A stretch of 64,000 nt of DNA, from positions 9,702,001 to 9,766,000 of the forward strand of contig OY986436.1 in assembly GCA_963920525.1 (NCBI GenBank), read 5' to 3'. Of the stretch, positions 22,001 to 31,579 are shown one piece after another. The notes under the pieces were generated by a model that searched no databases, had not been told where the DNA came from, and saw only the letters and a list, made by a program, of their open reading frames with translations. The translations under genes and the position numbers were made by a program. This stretch comes from Dichetophora obliterata. Lineage: Eukaryota; Arthropoda; Insecta; Diptera; Sciomyzidae. How positions within the stretch are numbered: position 1 is the stretch's first letter; each line of letters opens with the position of its first letter.

Positions 22001-25000
22001 TTTGTAAAAGAATCTTTTTTATGCATGCTTTATGAGTGTTCATAAAATGGAGTGATAACATAATATTTTGTATGCGTGTTTTTTTAAGTTTTCATAAAAA
22101 GGACTCATAAAAGAATCCATTTTATGCGTGTTTTATGAGTGTTCATAAAATCGAGTCATAAAAGAATACCTTTCATGAGTGTTTTATGAGTGCTCATAAG
22201 AAGGACTCATAAAAGAATAATTTTTATGCGTGTTTTATGAGTGCTCATAAAAAGGACTCAAAAGAATCCTTTTATGCGTGTTTTATGAGTGTTCATAAAA
22301 GGGATTCCTTTACGAGTGCTTATGAGTGTTCATAAAACTCTTTTATGAGTGCTTTTTATCTCCTTTTTACTCATAAAAGAATCCTTTTTGTGCGTTTTTT
22401 ATGAGGTTCATTAAACTTTTTTATGAGTCCTTTTTAAGAACACTCATAAAACACGCATAAAAAGGATTCTTTTATGAGTAAATTTTAGTAAACGAAAATC
22501 GAATCTAAGTCCATTGTGTTACAAAAAAGTTTTCTATATGCCTTTAAAATGTAATTCGCGAAGTTCCTGGGATTCCTTGAGCAAGTGAATGCAATTTCTG
22601 TATTAATAAGGCGCTTGCTATGCTGGCGCCATAATTCGGGAAATTCCTTTCTTGCTGCGATCAGCTTGCTACGCAGCAAGTACCATAAAAATAATTGAAA
22701 TGTTCATTGTGAGTTTAAACGCCGGAGTGAGTGGAAGTGATTTAATTTGTTACTATAAAGAAAATCAATAATAATAAATCAAATTTATAAATTTTTCACT
22801 GTCACGAATAATAATGTCAAGAAAACAGTGTAAGAAAGAGAGTAAAGAGAAATCGGTGAATGACACCATGGGCCGTTAGAGGGCTAAACTTTGACAACTG
22901 ATAGCGACCTAATCATATAAAATATTAAAACAAAAAATCTCTTTCATTTAAAGATGTATAATATTAGATGTATAAACATTGTATATAATGGAATAATGAC
23001 ATGCCGCGATGATAATTCAAAAGTTGAAAACTAAGGACCACCTTAATAGTCATATATACATAAGGACTTTATTTTGAAACTGTTAAAAAGAGTAATTATT
23101 TTTGTTATGAAAGAGTCTATTATATTTCTATGCAAGCTTATAATATAGTCTTTTATATGAGTCTTAAAAGATCCTTTAATAGTAGTCTTAAAAGAGTCGT
23201 TAATATGAGTCCTAAAACAGCCACTTTTATGAGTCATAAAAAAGCATTTAATGTGAGGTTTTATTGAGGATTTTTAAGAGTCTTAAAATAGTCTTTGCTA
23301 TGAGTCTTATAAGAGTCTTTAATAAAAGTCTCAAAAGAGTCTTTAATAGTAGTCTTAAAAGTGTCCTTACTATGTGTTCTTAAACAGTCACTTATACGAA
23401 TCATAAAAGAAATTTTATGTGAGGGTTTAATGAGGGTTTTTAAGAGTCATAAAATAGTATTTTATATGCGTCTTAAAAGAGTATTAAACAAGAGTCATAA
23501 ATGATTTGTTTTTTTTTCGTCATAAAAGAATCACTAAAAGGAGCCATATCGGGGTGCCCTCAACCTAGGAAAAAAGATTAAAAAAGAGTCTTTTTTGAGT
23601 GCATAATGATGAGAAAGCCTCATAAATAAGAGCCTAAAAAGAGTCTTAAAAGAGCCTTAATGTTTGATGGGTATTTTTTTTTTCAAATGAATAGTGAAAA
23701 AATAAGAGGCCACTGGAACTTGTATCTGTTCCTGGTAGAGTTTTATGCTTGATCTTAAATACTTACTGCTTTTACCCAGGCAACATTAAGACTTTTTAAG
23801 ACTCTTTTACTTTACTCTTATTTATGAGGCTTTTTCATCATAATGCGCTCAAAAAAGACTCATTTTTAATCTTTTCTGCTATGTTGAGGGCACCCTGATA
23901 TGACTTATTTTAGTGATTCTTATATGACGCAAAAATAAGATAATTGTATGACTTTAATTTCATACTCTTTTAAGACTCATATTAAAGACTATTTTATGAG
24001 CATAAAACCCTTATTAAACCCTTATATTAAATTCTCTTTTACGGCTCACATAAATGACTCCTTTGTTGCTCATATTAAATATTCTTTTAAAACCAATAAA
24101 ATAAAGACTATTTTATGGCCCTTCAAAATCCTCAATAAGCTCTCATATTAAATACTCATATTAAGGACTCATATTAAAAGACTCTTTTAAGACTCATATT
24201 GAAGACTCTTTTAAGACTCATAACAAAGACTGTTTTATAACCCTTATATTCCTTCATAAAAATAGTAAAGACTGTTTTATAGCTCATACAGGAATCAAAT
24301 TCACAAGAATCACAGGATAGCATAAAATTTAATATTTGTTTATGACTCCATTTTATGAAAACTCATAAATCATGCATAAAAAGTAGTCTGTTATGAGTTT
24401 TTTTTTATGAGCACTCAGAAAACATGCATAAAAAGTATTCTTTTATGACTCATTCTTATAAACACTCATAAAACACTCACATAAATGACGCATTTTAGAG
24501 TCATATTTTTTGAGAGCTCATAAAATGTTTGCTGAGATTATTTTCTATATTTAATATGCTAACATTTAAATGCAATAGTTGAATTGGAATCACTTTCACA
24601 AACTCCAACGATTAAACTCACAATAAATATCTCAATGCTGTTTATAGTGCTTGCTACGCACCAAAATCTCAGTAAGCCGATCACAGCAAGAATGGAATTC
24701 CCCGAATTTAAGCGCCAGCATAGCAACCGCCTGCCTTATACAGGAATAACATTCACAAAAATCACAGGAACGCATAAAAATTACTCTTTTATGAGTCCTT
24801 TTTATGACCACTCATAAAACATGCATTAAAGTTATTCTTTTATGAGTCCATTTTATATGAACTCATGAAACACGCGTAAAAAGTATTCTTTTATAGCTCC
24901 ATTTTATGAACACTCATAAAATATGCATATAAAAGGATTCTGTTATGAGTTCTATTTATGAACACTCATGAAACATGCATGAAAAGGATTGTTTAAGAGT

Positions 25001-28000
25001 ATTTTTTATAAACACTCATAGAACAGTCATAATAACGATTCTTTTATGAGTCCCTTTTATGAACACTCATACAACATGCATAAAAGGTTTCTTTTATGTG
25101 CCCTTTTTATGAGCACTCATAAAACACGCATTAAAAGTAGTCTTTTATGACTGCTTTTTATGAACACTCATAAAACATGCATAAAAAGGATTATTTTATG
25201 AGTTCTTTTTATGAGCACTCATTAAACACGCATAAAAAGTATTCTTATATGACTCTATTTTATGAACACTCATAAAACATTCATAAAAGGGATTCTATTA
25301 TTCATCATTTTTATGAACACTCATAAAATATGCATAAAAAAGATTCTTTTATCAATCCTTTTTATGAGCACTCATAGAACATGCATTAAAAGTATTATTT
25401 TATGACTCCTTTTTATGAACACATATAAAACACTCACATAAATGACGTATTTTAGAGTTATATCTTTGAGGACTCACAAAATGTTTGCTGGGAAGCGTCG
25501 TATGATAAAATGGTCGATGAGAAAATATATTCTTGTGAATTTATTTGAACAGGTGTCGAATCATATAAGACCTAAACAGTGGGTTGGGTGCTGTCTTGTC
25601 TGGTGTGTGATTGACTCTATACAGAATTGTTGTTGTTGTTGTTGTTGTTGTTGTCTTCTTCAAACAAACTTGATCTAAATAGATCGCAATTAAAATCATG
25701 TAAAATTTACAAAAAAAAATCAATATTATTTATCAAAATTTAAGTTTTTGACATATTTTATATGATTTAAATACAAATTCTAAATGTTTGATTAGTTTAA
25801 ATCATATTTAACTCCATAATTACAACATAAGCATAAAGACTAAAGTAAGGTAAAAATACAACAACAAGTGTGAAAAATATGAATTGGGAGAAAAACTGAG
25901 AAAATGACACTTAAAATATCATCGCCTCGGTGGTGCATTGCGCTAGTGCACGCTTGCACGGCGTATCACAAAGATTTCTGATGAAGCCTTTAGCAGGGCC
26001 GAAATTGCAATAAAATCAGCTAGTGATTTTTTCCTTTTCATATTGTAGAAACGTTGCTGTTGTTTATTTGTTAAGATTCGTTAGAACAATTAATTGTTCT
26101 AACTTTGACCTAAAGCTCAATAAACGATTTTGAACTATCAAACAACTAGAATTTGTATTTAAAATCAAATATGATTTAAACTATCAAACATTTAGAATTT
26201 GTATTTAACTCATATAAAATCAACATAATAAATAACAAGGTCATTTTTAATAAAAGATTTAAAAATGCCCATGAAAATGGTGCTAGAAAGTTGTCTTCTA
26301 TATTCTAAAATAAAAATTTCTCATCAAAATTATTAGATGCCTGTGAACGTTAGAACTTTAAAATTTGAACTGCATATTATTTATAGCTAAAAATAAATAT
26401 TTTCAAAAAGACAGGTCATTTCGGTGGGATATTCTCTCTGTATACATAAAATTATAAAAATATATAAATAAATATATAAAATTTCAACGTGCCTCAAATA
26501 AATTTTTTAGATTTTTTAAAATATATTTTTGCACACACCTGGCAAGGCTTAAGACCCGACTAAATAGTCTGGCTTGTTAATTTTTTCACTCTTCAAATAT
26601 TCACGTTAAAGGTATAAAAATTTCGAAATACCTCAAAAACATTTTTTGCGAAAAAATGCTCCTGATTTAAAATATGAAACTGTGGGCTTAGGCCTACTAC
26701 CCATCAGCCAGGTCTGCATTTTTGTATTAAGGTATCATAAAAGAAGCATTATAGCATTTTCGTAGTGCCTCAAGCAAGTACCCAAAAATGTTATCAGCTC
26801 TTCTACTATTAAAAACGCAATGAACCTTCATTTCTAATAACATCTATGGCTTACAAAAAATAAGCAAAAAAAATTAAAACTGACATAATATTGCTGTTGC
26901 AGTAATTTTAAGTATTGTCCAACTTTGGCAAGCAAATGTTCCGAGCTTAAACTTTATGCACTGTAAATTCTAAATAATTATGTAAACGGCTCTTCTTTGA
27001 TTTCAGCTTCAACACAAGTGAAAATGTTATCTCGACGACAGATCAAACGCCAACAATTACGCTGCCATCAACGTGGCCGTCAAATCATAAACCAGCAATA
27101 TTTGTCACACCTGCCAGAGAAGACGATTTCTTGCTGACAACGGCATCGCCTTGGCTTACATCTTCGGCCACAGAGCCACACGTAGTGGCTGAAAGTTATG
27201 TGTTGCCAAGTAATCAGCAGAAAGTAGAACAGACACAGCAACAAGATATGCAACAGCAACAACTACAACAACAGCAATTTCAGACACAACAAGAACTACA
27301 AGAACAGCAGGAACAACAACAAATGTATGCATCTACTGGACGTGCTGTGGATTATCGAGCCACGTATCCCTTTGGTCAACTAATCACACCGCTGATCAAC
27401 AAAGCGCAACCACCACGTCCTGGCATCACGTCTTCTAATGGTGGACGTCAACAATTGCGTCCAACTGTGCCACTAGCACAATCCGGCGTAGGTAAACTTG
27501 TATATCCGAGTGGTTATACGCGACAGCGAGCGCCGCTTAGAGGTAGGTTTGCGGTGAAGAATGCGTTGCTGATTCGAGTAAATGGAATATTAATTTGAAT
27601 TTCAATGATTAAGTTACTGCAAACTCAAGTTAAATATTTTTGGTACCACACGTCGTATGAGTTTTGTTTACTTTTTAACTTAATTATAATTAATCATACG
27701 CCACGTAGCACCTATAATAATTGATTGCTTATAGTAACCATTACTGTTTTTCAAGTAACTGCATGTTTATGTAAAACGAAACGAAGCCTGAACGTCATGA
27801 AAGAAACAAGCAACAATATTTTTTGATATGGAAAAATGTATTGCTTTTAAAAAACCACGTTCAGCCTTCGTTTCTTTTAACATAAACATGCAGTTAATGA
27901 AACAATTTTTTTTTGCAATTTCAGCTCAAATAAGCGACCGCTTTTCGCCCAGCGAAGGTGTTGTTTCGCATCAACTCAAGCACCAGCAACATCGTCCAGC

Positions 28001-29059
28001 AGCCTCCAATCAAGTTTCATCCTATGTACCGCCCAAAAATATCTACTCATTTCCGCCCAATGTAAATGCCAAATATCCATCGCCTTCAGAAGATCCCACC
28101 GCTTCGTTGCCAACGAACAGTGTCAGCAGCTACTTGCCACCAGCTTCGGGTCCATTGGTCAATAGCGGAGGTTATCCAACCACAAAAAATGGTGGCTACG
28201 TGTATTCGGGCCCCATCAACCCAGACTACATGGCACCAGCAGCGCCGCTAGACACGAAGAAACCCGAAGAAGACGCAAAAGCAGCTGAACCTGGCTCTGC
28301 AGACAATGACGATGATACAATTGGCGTCTTACCAGCAAGTGCAATGGATGGAGATGCTGGCGCTGGTGCAGGCGATGCAATGAATGCTGATAGCATGGAT
28401 ATGGGTGGCAATCCACCAGATTCTTCCGATCCACACGATCATGATCATGATCATTCTCTAACTGGCTACGATACGGACAAGGAATATCCTACGCCTCCAC
28501 CTGGCTGGCTAGAAGAGCATCCAGAAGCAGCAAAAGCTTCTCCGCACGATCATGAACACGATCATGAGCACATTGAATACGATGATCATCATCACGATCA
28601 TTTTCCTTCATATCCCATTTATAGACATCACTATCCGGAGATTATCTATGATGATCACCATTATCATCATCATCCTCCACCAATGTTGCCACCAGAAACA
28701 ACAACAGCACCACCACCAGAACCACCACCAGAGCCACGTGTCAAAAAGTACAGTTATTTCTATATTGGTCGCAAACTCTGGTACATACCGCTCTACTTTA
28801 CAGTGTGGTTTAGTTTTTACGTACTCTGGCTAATTGTCAAGTCAATTGCGAGACATAAGGTGAGTGGTGGTGAAAGATTATTATTAATACTGATTTACTT
28901 GCTTTTTGTTCTCAACAGGTTAATCTGCCAAATCATTATGTTACCCGCAGAAGTCTTCCAGACTTCTCGCCGCAACAAACACATGAATATATTAATCAGC
29001 TGACGGTGTCTGTATTGCAGCAAATCGATAAATTTAAAGAAAAATACTTAAAATCATAA
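18921..29059 (+). CDS. Secreted-type, His- and Gln-rich single-pass membrane protein, four exons
   Basis: The coding sequence joins 18921-19078, 27007-27542, 27925-28859 and 28919-29059 (1,770 bases, 589 residues). All three introns are GT-AG and phase fits at each junction (T53, A232 split; K543/V544 clean). Residues 1 to about 28 form a signal peptide (MLKLRTTQLQLLLLCISFVN, ending near GYSQ). A Gln-rich run covers about 123-158, Pro/Tyr-rich SSYVPP and SSYLPP lie near 263 and 299, an acidic Ala/Gly stretch covers 343-400, and His/Asp clusters lie at 402-408, 439-456 and 475-481. A transmembrane segment lies at about 516-536 (LWYIPLYFTVWFSFYVLWLI). Roughly 50 residues then face the cytoplasm if it is type I. 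The His clusters could bind zinc or copper; that is inference. I do not recognise the gene. Start chosen as the first ATG, with a good fly context (TTAACATG). Confidence 0.85.
19280..19570 (+). mobile_element. tRNA-derived SINE with target-site duplication
   Basis: An RNA polymerase III A box TAGCCTAGTGAG (19299-19310) and B box GGTTCAATTCC (19339-19349) sit 40 bases apart, start to start. The body goes on through 'ctctctgcagacaatggcaaacctc' and ends in a T-rich tail (19560-19570). The same 14 bases AGTTACTAAAAGTA flank it at 19266-19279 and 19571-19584, showing retroposition. A short A run precedes the tRNA-like head. It has no coding potential and should depend on a LINE for mobility. Confidence 0.85.
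20361..21062. mobile_element. hAT-type MITE, 702 bp
   Basis: The ends are CAGGGCTCTGATTTTGATGA and 'tgtcatcgaaatcctagcattg', imperfect inverted repeats sharing GATTT(T/C)GATGAC. They are flanked by 8-base near-identical duplications CTGATAAT (20353-20360) and CTCATAAT (21063-21070). CAG-type ends with 8-base duplications are the hAT signature. The interior is low-complexity, repeating AAAAATGACC and AAAATTACCT-like units, and has no transposase. Confidence 0.7.
21620..22480. repeat. Foldback left arm: ~50-bp tandem array
   Basis: About 17 imperfect units contain TTTTATGAGTGTTCATAAAA and GACTCATAAAAGAATCCTTT with TTATGCGTG. Each unit is itself partly palindromic (TTTTATGAGT against ACTCATAAAA), so single strands could fold locally as well as arm to arm. 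Confidence 0.8.
23080..23676. repeat. Inner inverted arm, left
   Basis: Tandem AGTCTTAAAAGAGTCTTTAA-like units end at AATGTTTGATGGGTA (23662-23676). The segment GGGGTGCCCTCAACCTAGGA and following bases (about 23554-23660) is matched inversely at about 23780-23900 ('gttgagggcaccctgatatg'). Confidence 0.7.
23777..24300. repeat. Inner inverted arm, right
   Basis: It begins CCCAGGCAACATTAAGACTT and continues with TTTTAAGACTCATATTAAAG-like tandem units, the complement of the left inner arm. The ~100 bases between the arms (23677-23776) do not match either arm and could be the older insertion site. Confidence 0.7.
24780..25490. repeat. Foldback right arm: ~50-bp tandem array
   Basis: About 14 units of TTATGAACACTCATAAAACA with TGCATAAAAAGGATTCTTTT are complementary to the left arm array. 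The last ~110 bases closely match 24430-24536, giving two right-terminus copies about 956 bases apart. Confidence 0.8.
25627..25654. repeat. (TTG)n microsatellite
   Basis: Nine perfect TTG triplets lie in the first intron. Overlapping open frames on either strand are artefacts of this run. Confidence 0.9.
25748..26228 (+). mobile_element. Inverted-repeat element, copy 2 of the 3784-4140 family
   Basis: The left end TATATGATTTAAATACAAAT (25759) with 'tctaaatgtttgattagtttaaatcatat' is mirrored at 26168-26218 ('atatgatttaaactatcaaacatttagaatttgtattta'). This gives terminal inverted repeats of about 50 bases. A second, inner copy of the block lies at 26130-26165. Bases 25925-26226 match 3820-4135. 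The hairpin that is perfect in copy 1 has its left arm decayed here. No coding capacity. Confidence 0.7.
26229..27006. other. Unique 3' part of intron 1
   Basis: AT-rich sequence with no recognised element, running into the polypyrimidine tract CTTCTTTGATTTCAG of the exon 2 acceptor. Confidence 0.5.
27007..27542 (+). CDS. Host gene exon 2 (Thr/Pro-rich, Gln-rich)
   Basis: The acceptor is TTTGATTTCAG at 27006 and the donor AGAG|GTAGGT at 27543. It encodes residues 53-231 plus one base of codon 232. It begins FNTSENVISTTDQTPTITLP, with an N-x-S glycosylation sequon at Asn55, then a low-complexity Gln block (about 123-158) built from mixed CAA/CAG codons, then a basic end (RQQLRPTVPL, YTRQRAPLR). 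Confidence 0.85.
27925..28859 (+). CDS. Host gene exon 3 (Pro/Tyr, acidic, His clusters, membrane segment)
   Basis: The acceptor is TTTTTTTTGCAATTTCAG ending at 27924, and the donor AAG|GTGAGT at 28860. It encodes residues 232-543. Before the splice site the frame is also open back to 27828, but that part is intron sequence (AT-rich with a polypyrimidine tract). HDHDHDH and HDHEHDHEH are separated by about 30 residues containing YPTPPPGWLEEHPE. A conserved-looking KKYSYFYIGRKLWYIPLYF precedes and enters the membrane segment. Confidence 0.9.
28919..29059 (+). CDS. Host gene exon 4 (cytoplasmic tail and stop)
   Basis: The 59-base intron ends TTCTCAACAG at 28918. The exon gives 46 residues, VNLPNHYVTRRSLPDFSPQQ then THEYINQLTVSVLQQIDKFK and EKYLKS, and TAA at 29057-29059. 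Reading on through the intron instead gives hydrophobic residues and a stop at 29003, so splicing is favoured. Confidence 0.85.
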   Translation, partial: VNLPNHYVTRRSLPDFSPQQTHEYINQLTVSVLQQIDKFKEKYLKS

Positions 29060-29072
29060 ACCCTGGGAAGAA

Positions 29073-29078
29073 AATAAA
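29073..29078 (+). terminator. Poly(A) signal AATAAA of the host gene
   Basis: A canonical AATAAA lies 14 bases after the stop codon. The T-rich run TTTTATTGCGTTTTATTACT follows within 30 bases and could serve as the downstream element, giving an unusually short 3' untranslated region. Confidence 0.6.
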
Positions 29079-29415
29079 GCTAAAAGAATGTAGGTATTAA
29101 ACAGTTTTATTGCGTTTTATTACTGTGTTTAAATGCCAACGAGACTGAATACATTGAAGGTAAATGGTCCTCATTTTGTTTGTAGATACGACTAAATATT
29201 TTTTTTAAGCTGATCGACTGTCTTTGACATCTGTGTCGAATTTCATGTCATTACAAGGTTAAATTCATGTCATTATATTCAGTGGTTTACCGTCATTTTT
29301 CGTTAACAACAAAGAAATGTTTAGCGATTCGGCGTTTATATTCTTGATCGATTCAAAACGGTTCACACTGCGCACAATGGAACGAAACTGCATGCAAGTC
29401 AAAATTGGATTTGAA
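29079..29415. other. 3' flank of the host gene
   Basis: No gene or element recognised. A short imperfect duplication of AATTCATGTCATTA lies near 29240-29275. Confidence 0.4.
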
Positions 29416-29762
29416 TTTTTTTTTTTTAAATTAGGATATTGTTTAGTTAGCAAAAGTTGTTGACATATATCATATAATCTTTTGCATGCCTATCTTTCAA
29501 CATTGGAAATAACAACATAAAGATACTTAAATAAAATAACATTAGACTAAACATTAGACTAAATAAAAATAACATTAGACTAAAATAAAAACTAGTTACA
29601 AATTATTTTGACTCTAACTCTGAAATAAGATACAGATGTAGAATAACAGATAGGTAAAATACAGGCGAGAAAAGAAGAATAGAGAAGTATTTAAAAATTA
29701 AAAATGAAACGCTTTTAATATTGTAAGGTAATGAATTCCATGATTTTATACCACTGACGAAT
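29416..29762 (-). mobile_element. 5'-truncated non-LTR retrotransposon, ORF2 C-terminus and 3' tail
   Basis: The minus strand from 29762 reads VSGIKSWNSLPYNIKSVSFL and on to ELESK and a stop near 29608. The WNSLP motif near the end of ORF2 is typical of CR1/Jockey-group elements. The 3' untranslated part contains repeated TTAGTCTAATGTT and ends in a run of twelve A (plus-strand T run near 29417). This fits a 5'-truncated insertion whose poly(A) tail points left. Confidence 0.65.
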
Positions 29763-30068
29763 AACAATCAACTAGAGTTTACAAAATAATATCTCGGGAC
29801 CGAGTAACACATAATGTGAAATCTCTAATATCTCTACTCCAGCACGGATTTATATCTGGAAAATCTATTGTTACTAACCTACTTAAATTCTCATCAAAAA
29901 CTATTGAGAATTTCGTTAAAGGACAATAAACGGATGTTATTTATACAGACTTTAGTAAAGCTTTCGATGTTGAAATTCATAATCTTTTAACTCTAAAATT
30001 ATATCTTCTTGGATTTCCAACACAACTGGAGAGATGGATTGAATCATATTTATTCAACAGAACTCAAA

Positions 30069-30672
30069 CCCAGCAAAAAAGTGCTTCCAAAAGAAGGTAA
30101 AGTGGAAGGGAAAGTCTTGAATTCCATCCCTTCCACTTTCATACCCAGAAGGCATTCCTTTAACATATGCATGTCATGGGGAGGAATGCTTTCCTTAGTC
30201 TTCTCTAGTGCTTCGAGAATTTTTACAATGGAAGATTTCTTTGAGCCCTTAAATAAAAGGATTCTAGTAGGTGTTTTTGAGGAGAACTTTAAGAAGGCAT
30301 TCCATGGAATGAAATGTTTTTTGTGAGATATGAAAATGGAATGAAAACATCCTTTTTCCCGATTTTCTCGTATTTAGTGTTGGAAATGAGAATTGTTTGG
30401 CTTTTGTTTTTCACGGCATGTTGTTGTTTGAAGTAGGAAGCGGTTGTGTTTTGTTGGAGGTTTGAAAAATCCCACGGAAAATGAAAAAATACATCAAAGA
30501 AATAATTAAAATTAAATGCTATTTGAATGTCTTTGAGAAGTGGTTTATGAGAATGCTTATTGAAAGCACTTCTTGGTAAGGCTTAGAAGAAGCACAATGG
30601 GATCTATAGAATGTCTTCTGGAAGCAGTGCCACTAAGAATGCATGTCATATTTGTAACAAAATTTTGCTGGG
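30069..30672. mobile_element. Inverted-repeat element with CCCAGCAAA ends, 604 bp, within the RT
   Basis: It starts CCCAGCAAAAAAGTGCTTCC and ends 'aacaaaattttgctggg'. Inner parts such as 'gcttccaaaagaag' and 'gtcttctggaagca' also match inversely. Taking it out restores the RT reading from RTQ into SVIF. The target duplication can be at most two bases (AA). The ends share CCCAGCAAA with the 21563-25492 foldback element, so both may belong to one superfamily. The 105-codon frame at 30009-30326 spans the left junction and is not a gene. Confidence 0.75.
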
Positions 30673-30793
30673 AAGTGTAATATTTAAACTTGCAAAGTGT
30701 CCAAGTTTGCTGTTACTTCTGGTGTTCTTCGGGAAGCCACCGTGGGCCTCTATTGTTTTTACTTTACATAAATGATCTTCCGTCTGTTATTAA

Positions 30794-31207
30794 CAGTGAT
30801 GTTCCTCGACGCGTTGTATTTAATTGTCGACCTTTTGGTGTCGATAATGCAAAATGTGTCGAAAATGTAGACTTTGTCGAGAATTGTGTAAACAATGTCA
30901 ACAAAATGCAACACTACGAAAATGCAAGTTCTATTTAGATTATGCTGATTCTTAAATTCTTTTGAAAAGTCGTTTAACTAACACAAACTAACAAATTTTA
31001 CAATTAAGCAAACATAAACTATGCCCAGATGGCGTAAAAATAAAGAATACTCTGAACTTGGACTCGATTTAATTATATATCACAATAAACACGCAGCCTC
31101 TTATAATTGTTATCTACACGTCGGTAAAAGCAATTGTCTACACGACATTGTCGACACCGTCGACAATAGTTTTGTTGACATCAAGTTGTCTACGCCGCAC
31201 ATCACTG
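30794..31207. mobile_element. hAT-type MITE, 414 bp, within the RT
   Basis: The ends CAGTGATGTTCCTCG and 'cgccgcacatcactg' are inverted repeats. Exactly the same eight bases, GTTATTAA, flank it at 30786-30793 and 31208-31215. CAGTG-type ends with an 8-base duplication are the hAT signature. Removing the element and one duplicate puts PSVI in frame with KHSDILL of the host RT. The interior is rich in GTCGAC/GTCGAA motifs and has no transposase. Confidence 0.9.
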
Positions 31208-31579
31208 GTTATTAAGCATAGCGATATTTTATTGTATTCTAATGACGTCAGACTTTTTCTTTCATATACAAATGAACATGAGGCTGTTTATTACAAACTG
31301 ATCTTGACCAACTTTGTTATTGGTGTAAAATTAATTGCATGACGCTCAACATGAAGAAATGCAAGCACATGACTTTCTCTCATAAGCAACCAGTAACTCT
31401 TTGAAGTACAATGGAGCAAAATTTGAACCACTAAAAAATAAACCTTTGTGGTATGTTGGGACAAAATTTAACCCACTCGGATTTGATGTTGAAAATAAAA
31501 TATAATAAAAACACATATAATGAATAAAATAAAAATAAATAATTATAAAAAAAGAAAAATATTTTTAACTTTTTTTTAT

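Larger units (their letters stand above)
21563..25492. mobile_element. Foldback element complex, 3.9 kb, arms of tandem repeats
   Basis: The left terminus CCCAGCAAACATTTTATGAG (21563) is matched by the right terminus 'ctcacaaaatgtttgctggg' (ending 25492). Both arms consist of ~50-base units. In the left arm the wording is 'ttatgagtgttcataaaaaggactcataaaag', and the right arm carries its complement. Inside, 22485-22690 and about 24600-24780 are inverted copies of a non-tandem segment. Two further arms, about 23080-23676 and 23777-24300, have CCCAG-type ends facing a ~100-base centre. An extra terminus-like end is at 24536. This suggests repeated self-insertion of one family. No transposase or clear target duplication was found. 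Minus-strand frames in the segment (for example 22679-22485) are not credible genes. Confidence 0.75.
19079..27006 (+). other. Host gene intron 1, 7.9 kb, filled with nested inverted-repeat elements
   Basis: The intron opens GTATGT and closes TTTGATTTCAG. Most of it is accounted for by elements listed separately: an inverted repeat at about 19160-21275 with two nested insertions, a foldback element at 21563-25492, a microsatellite at 25627 and an inverted-repeat element at 25748-26228. The other two introns are 382 bases (27543-27924) and 59 bases (28860-28918). Confidence 0.75.
29815..31400 (+). pseudogene. Non-LTR reverse transcriptase broken by two insertions
   Basis: The plus strand reads QHGFISGKSIVTNLLKFSSK, then DVIYTDFSKAFDVEIHNLLT (RT motif A, both Asp retained) and WIESYLFNRTQ up to 30068. 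After the first insertion it resumes near 30673 with VIFKLAK and, with a frameshift, SGSHRGPLLFLLYINDLPSV (motif B/C neighbourhood). After the second insertion it resumes at 31208 with DILLYSNDVRLFLSYTNEHE. The catalytic YADD has become YSND, keeping the last Asp. Then a frameshift leads to NCMTLNMKKCKHMTFSHKQP. There is one in-frame stop after NFVKGQ. CR1/Jockey-group-like; non-functional. Confidence 0.85.

Noticed and set aside
21600..25490. CRISPR-like array of palindromic repeats
   Set aside because: Units are adjacent, imperfect and without unique equal-length spacers, arms are inverted, and the genome is eukaryotic. A foldback element explains it.
25541..25723. Poly-Thr / poly-Cys open frames
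   Set aside because: They are translations of the (TTG)n microsatellite.
28216..28434. Antisense open frames opposite exon 3
   Set aside because: They mirror the low-complexity Ala/Asp/His coding on the plus strand.
27828..29003. A single 391-codon uninterrupted gene
   Set aside because: Its first ~30 codons cover an intron end with a polypyrimidine tract and AG at 27924, and its last 48 codons run through a 59-base GT-AG intron. The spliced model joins four exons in phase and supplies a signal peptide and a better tail.
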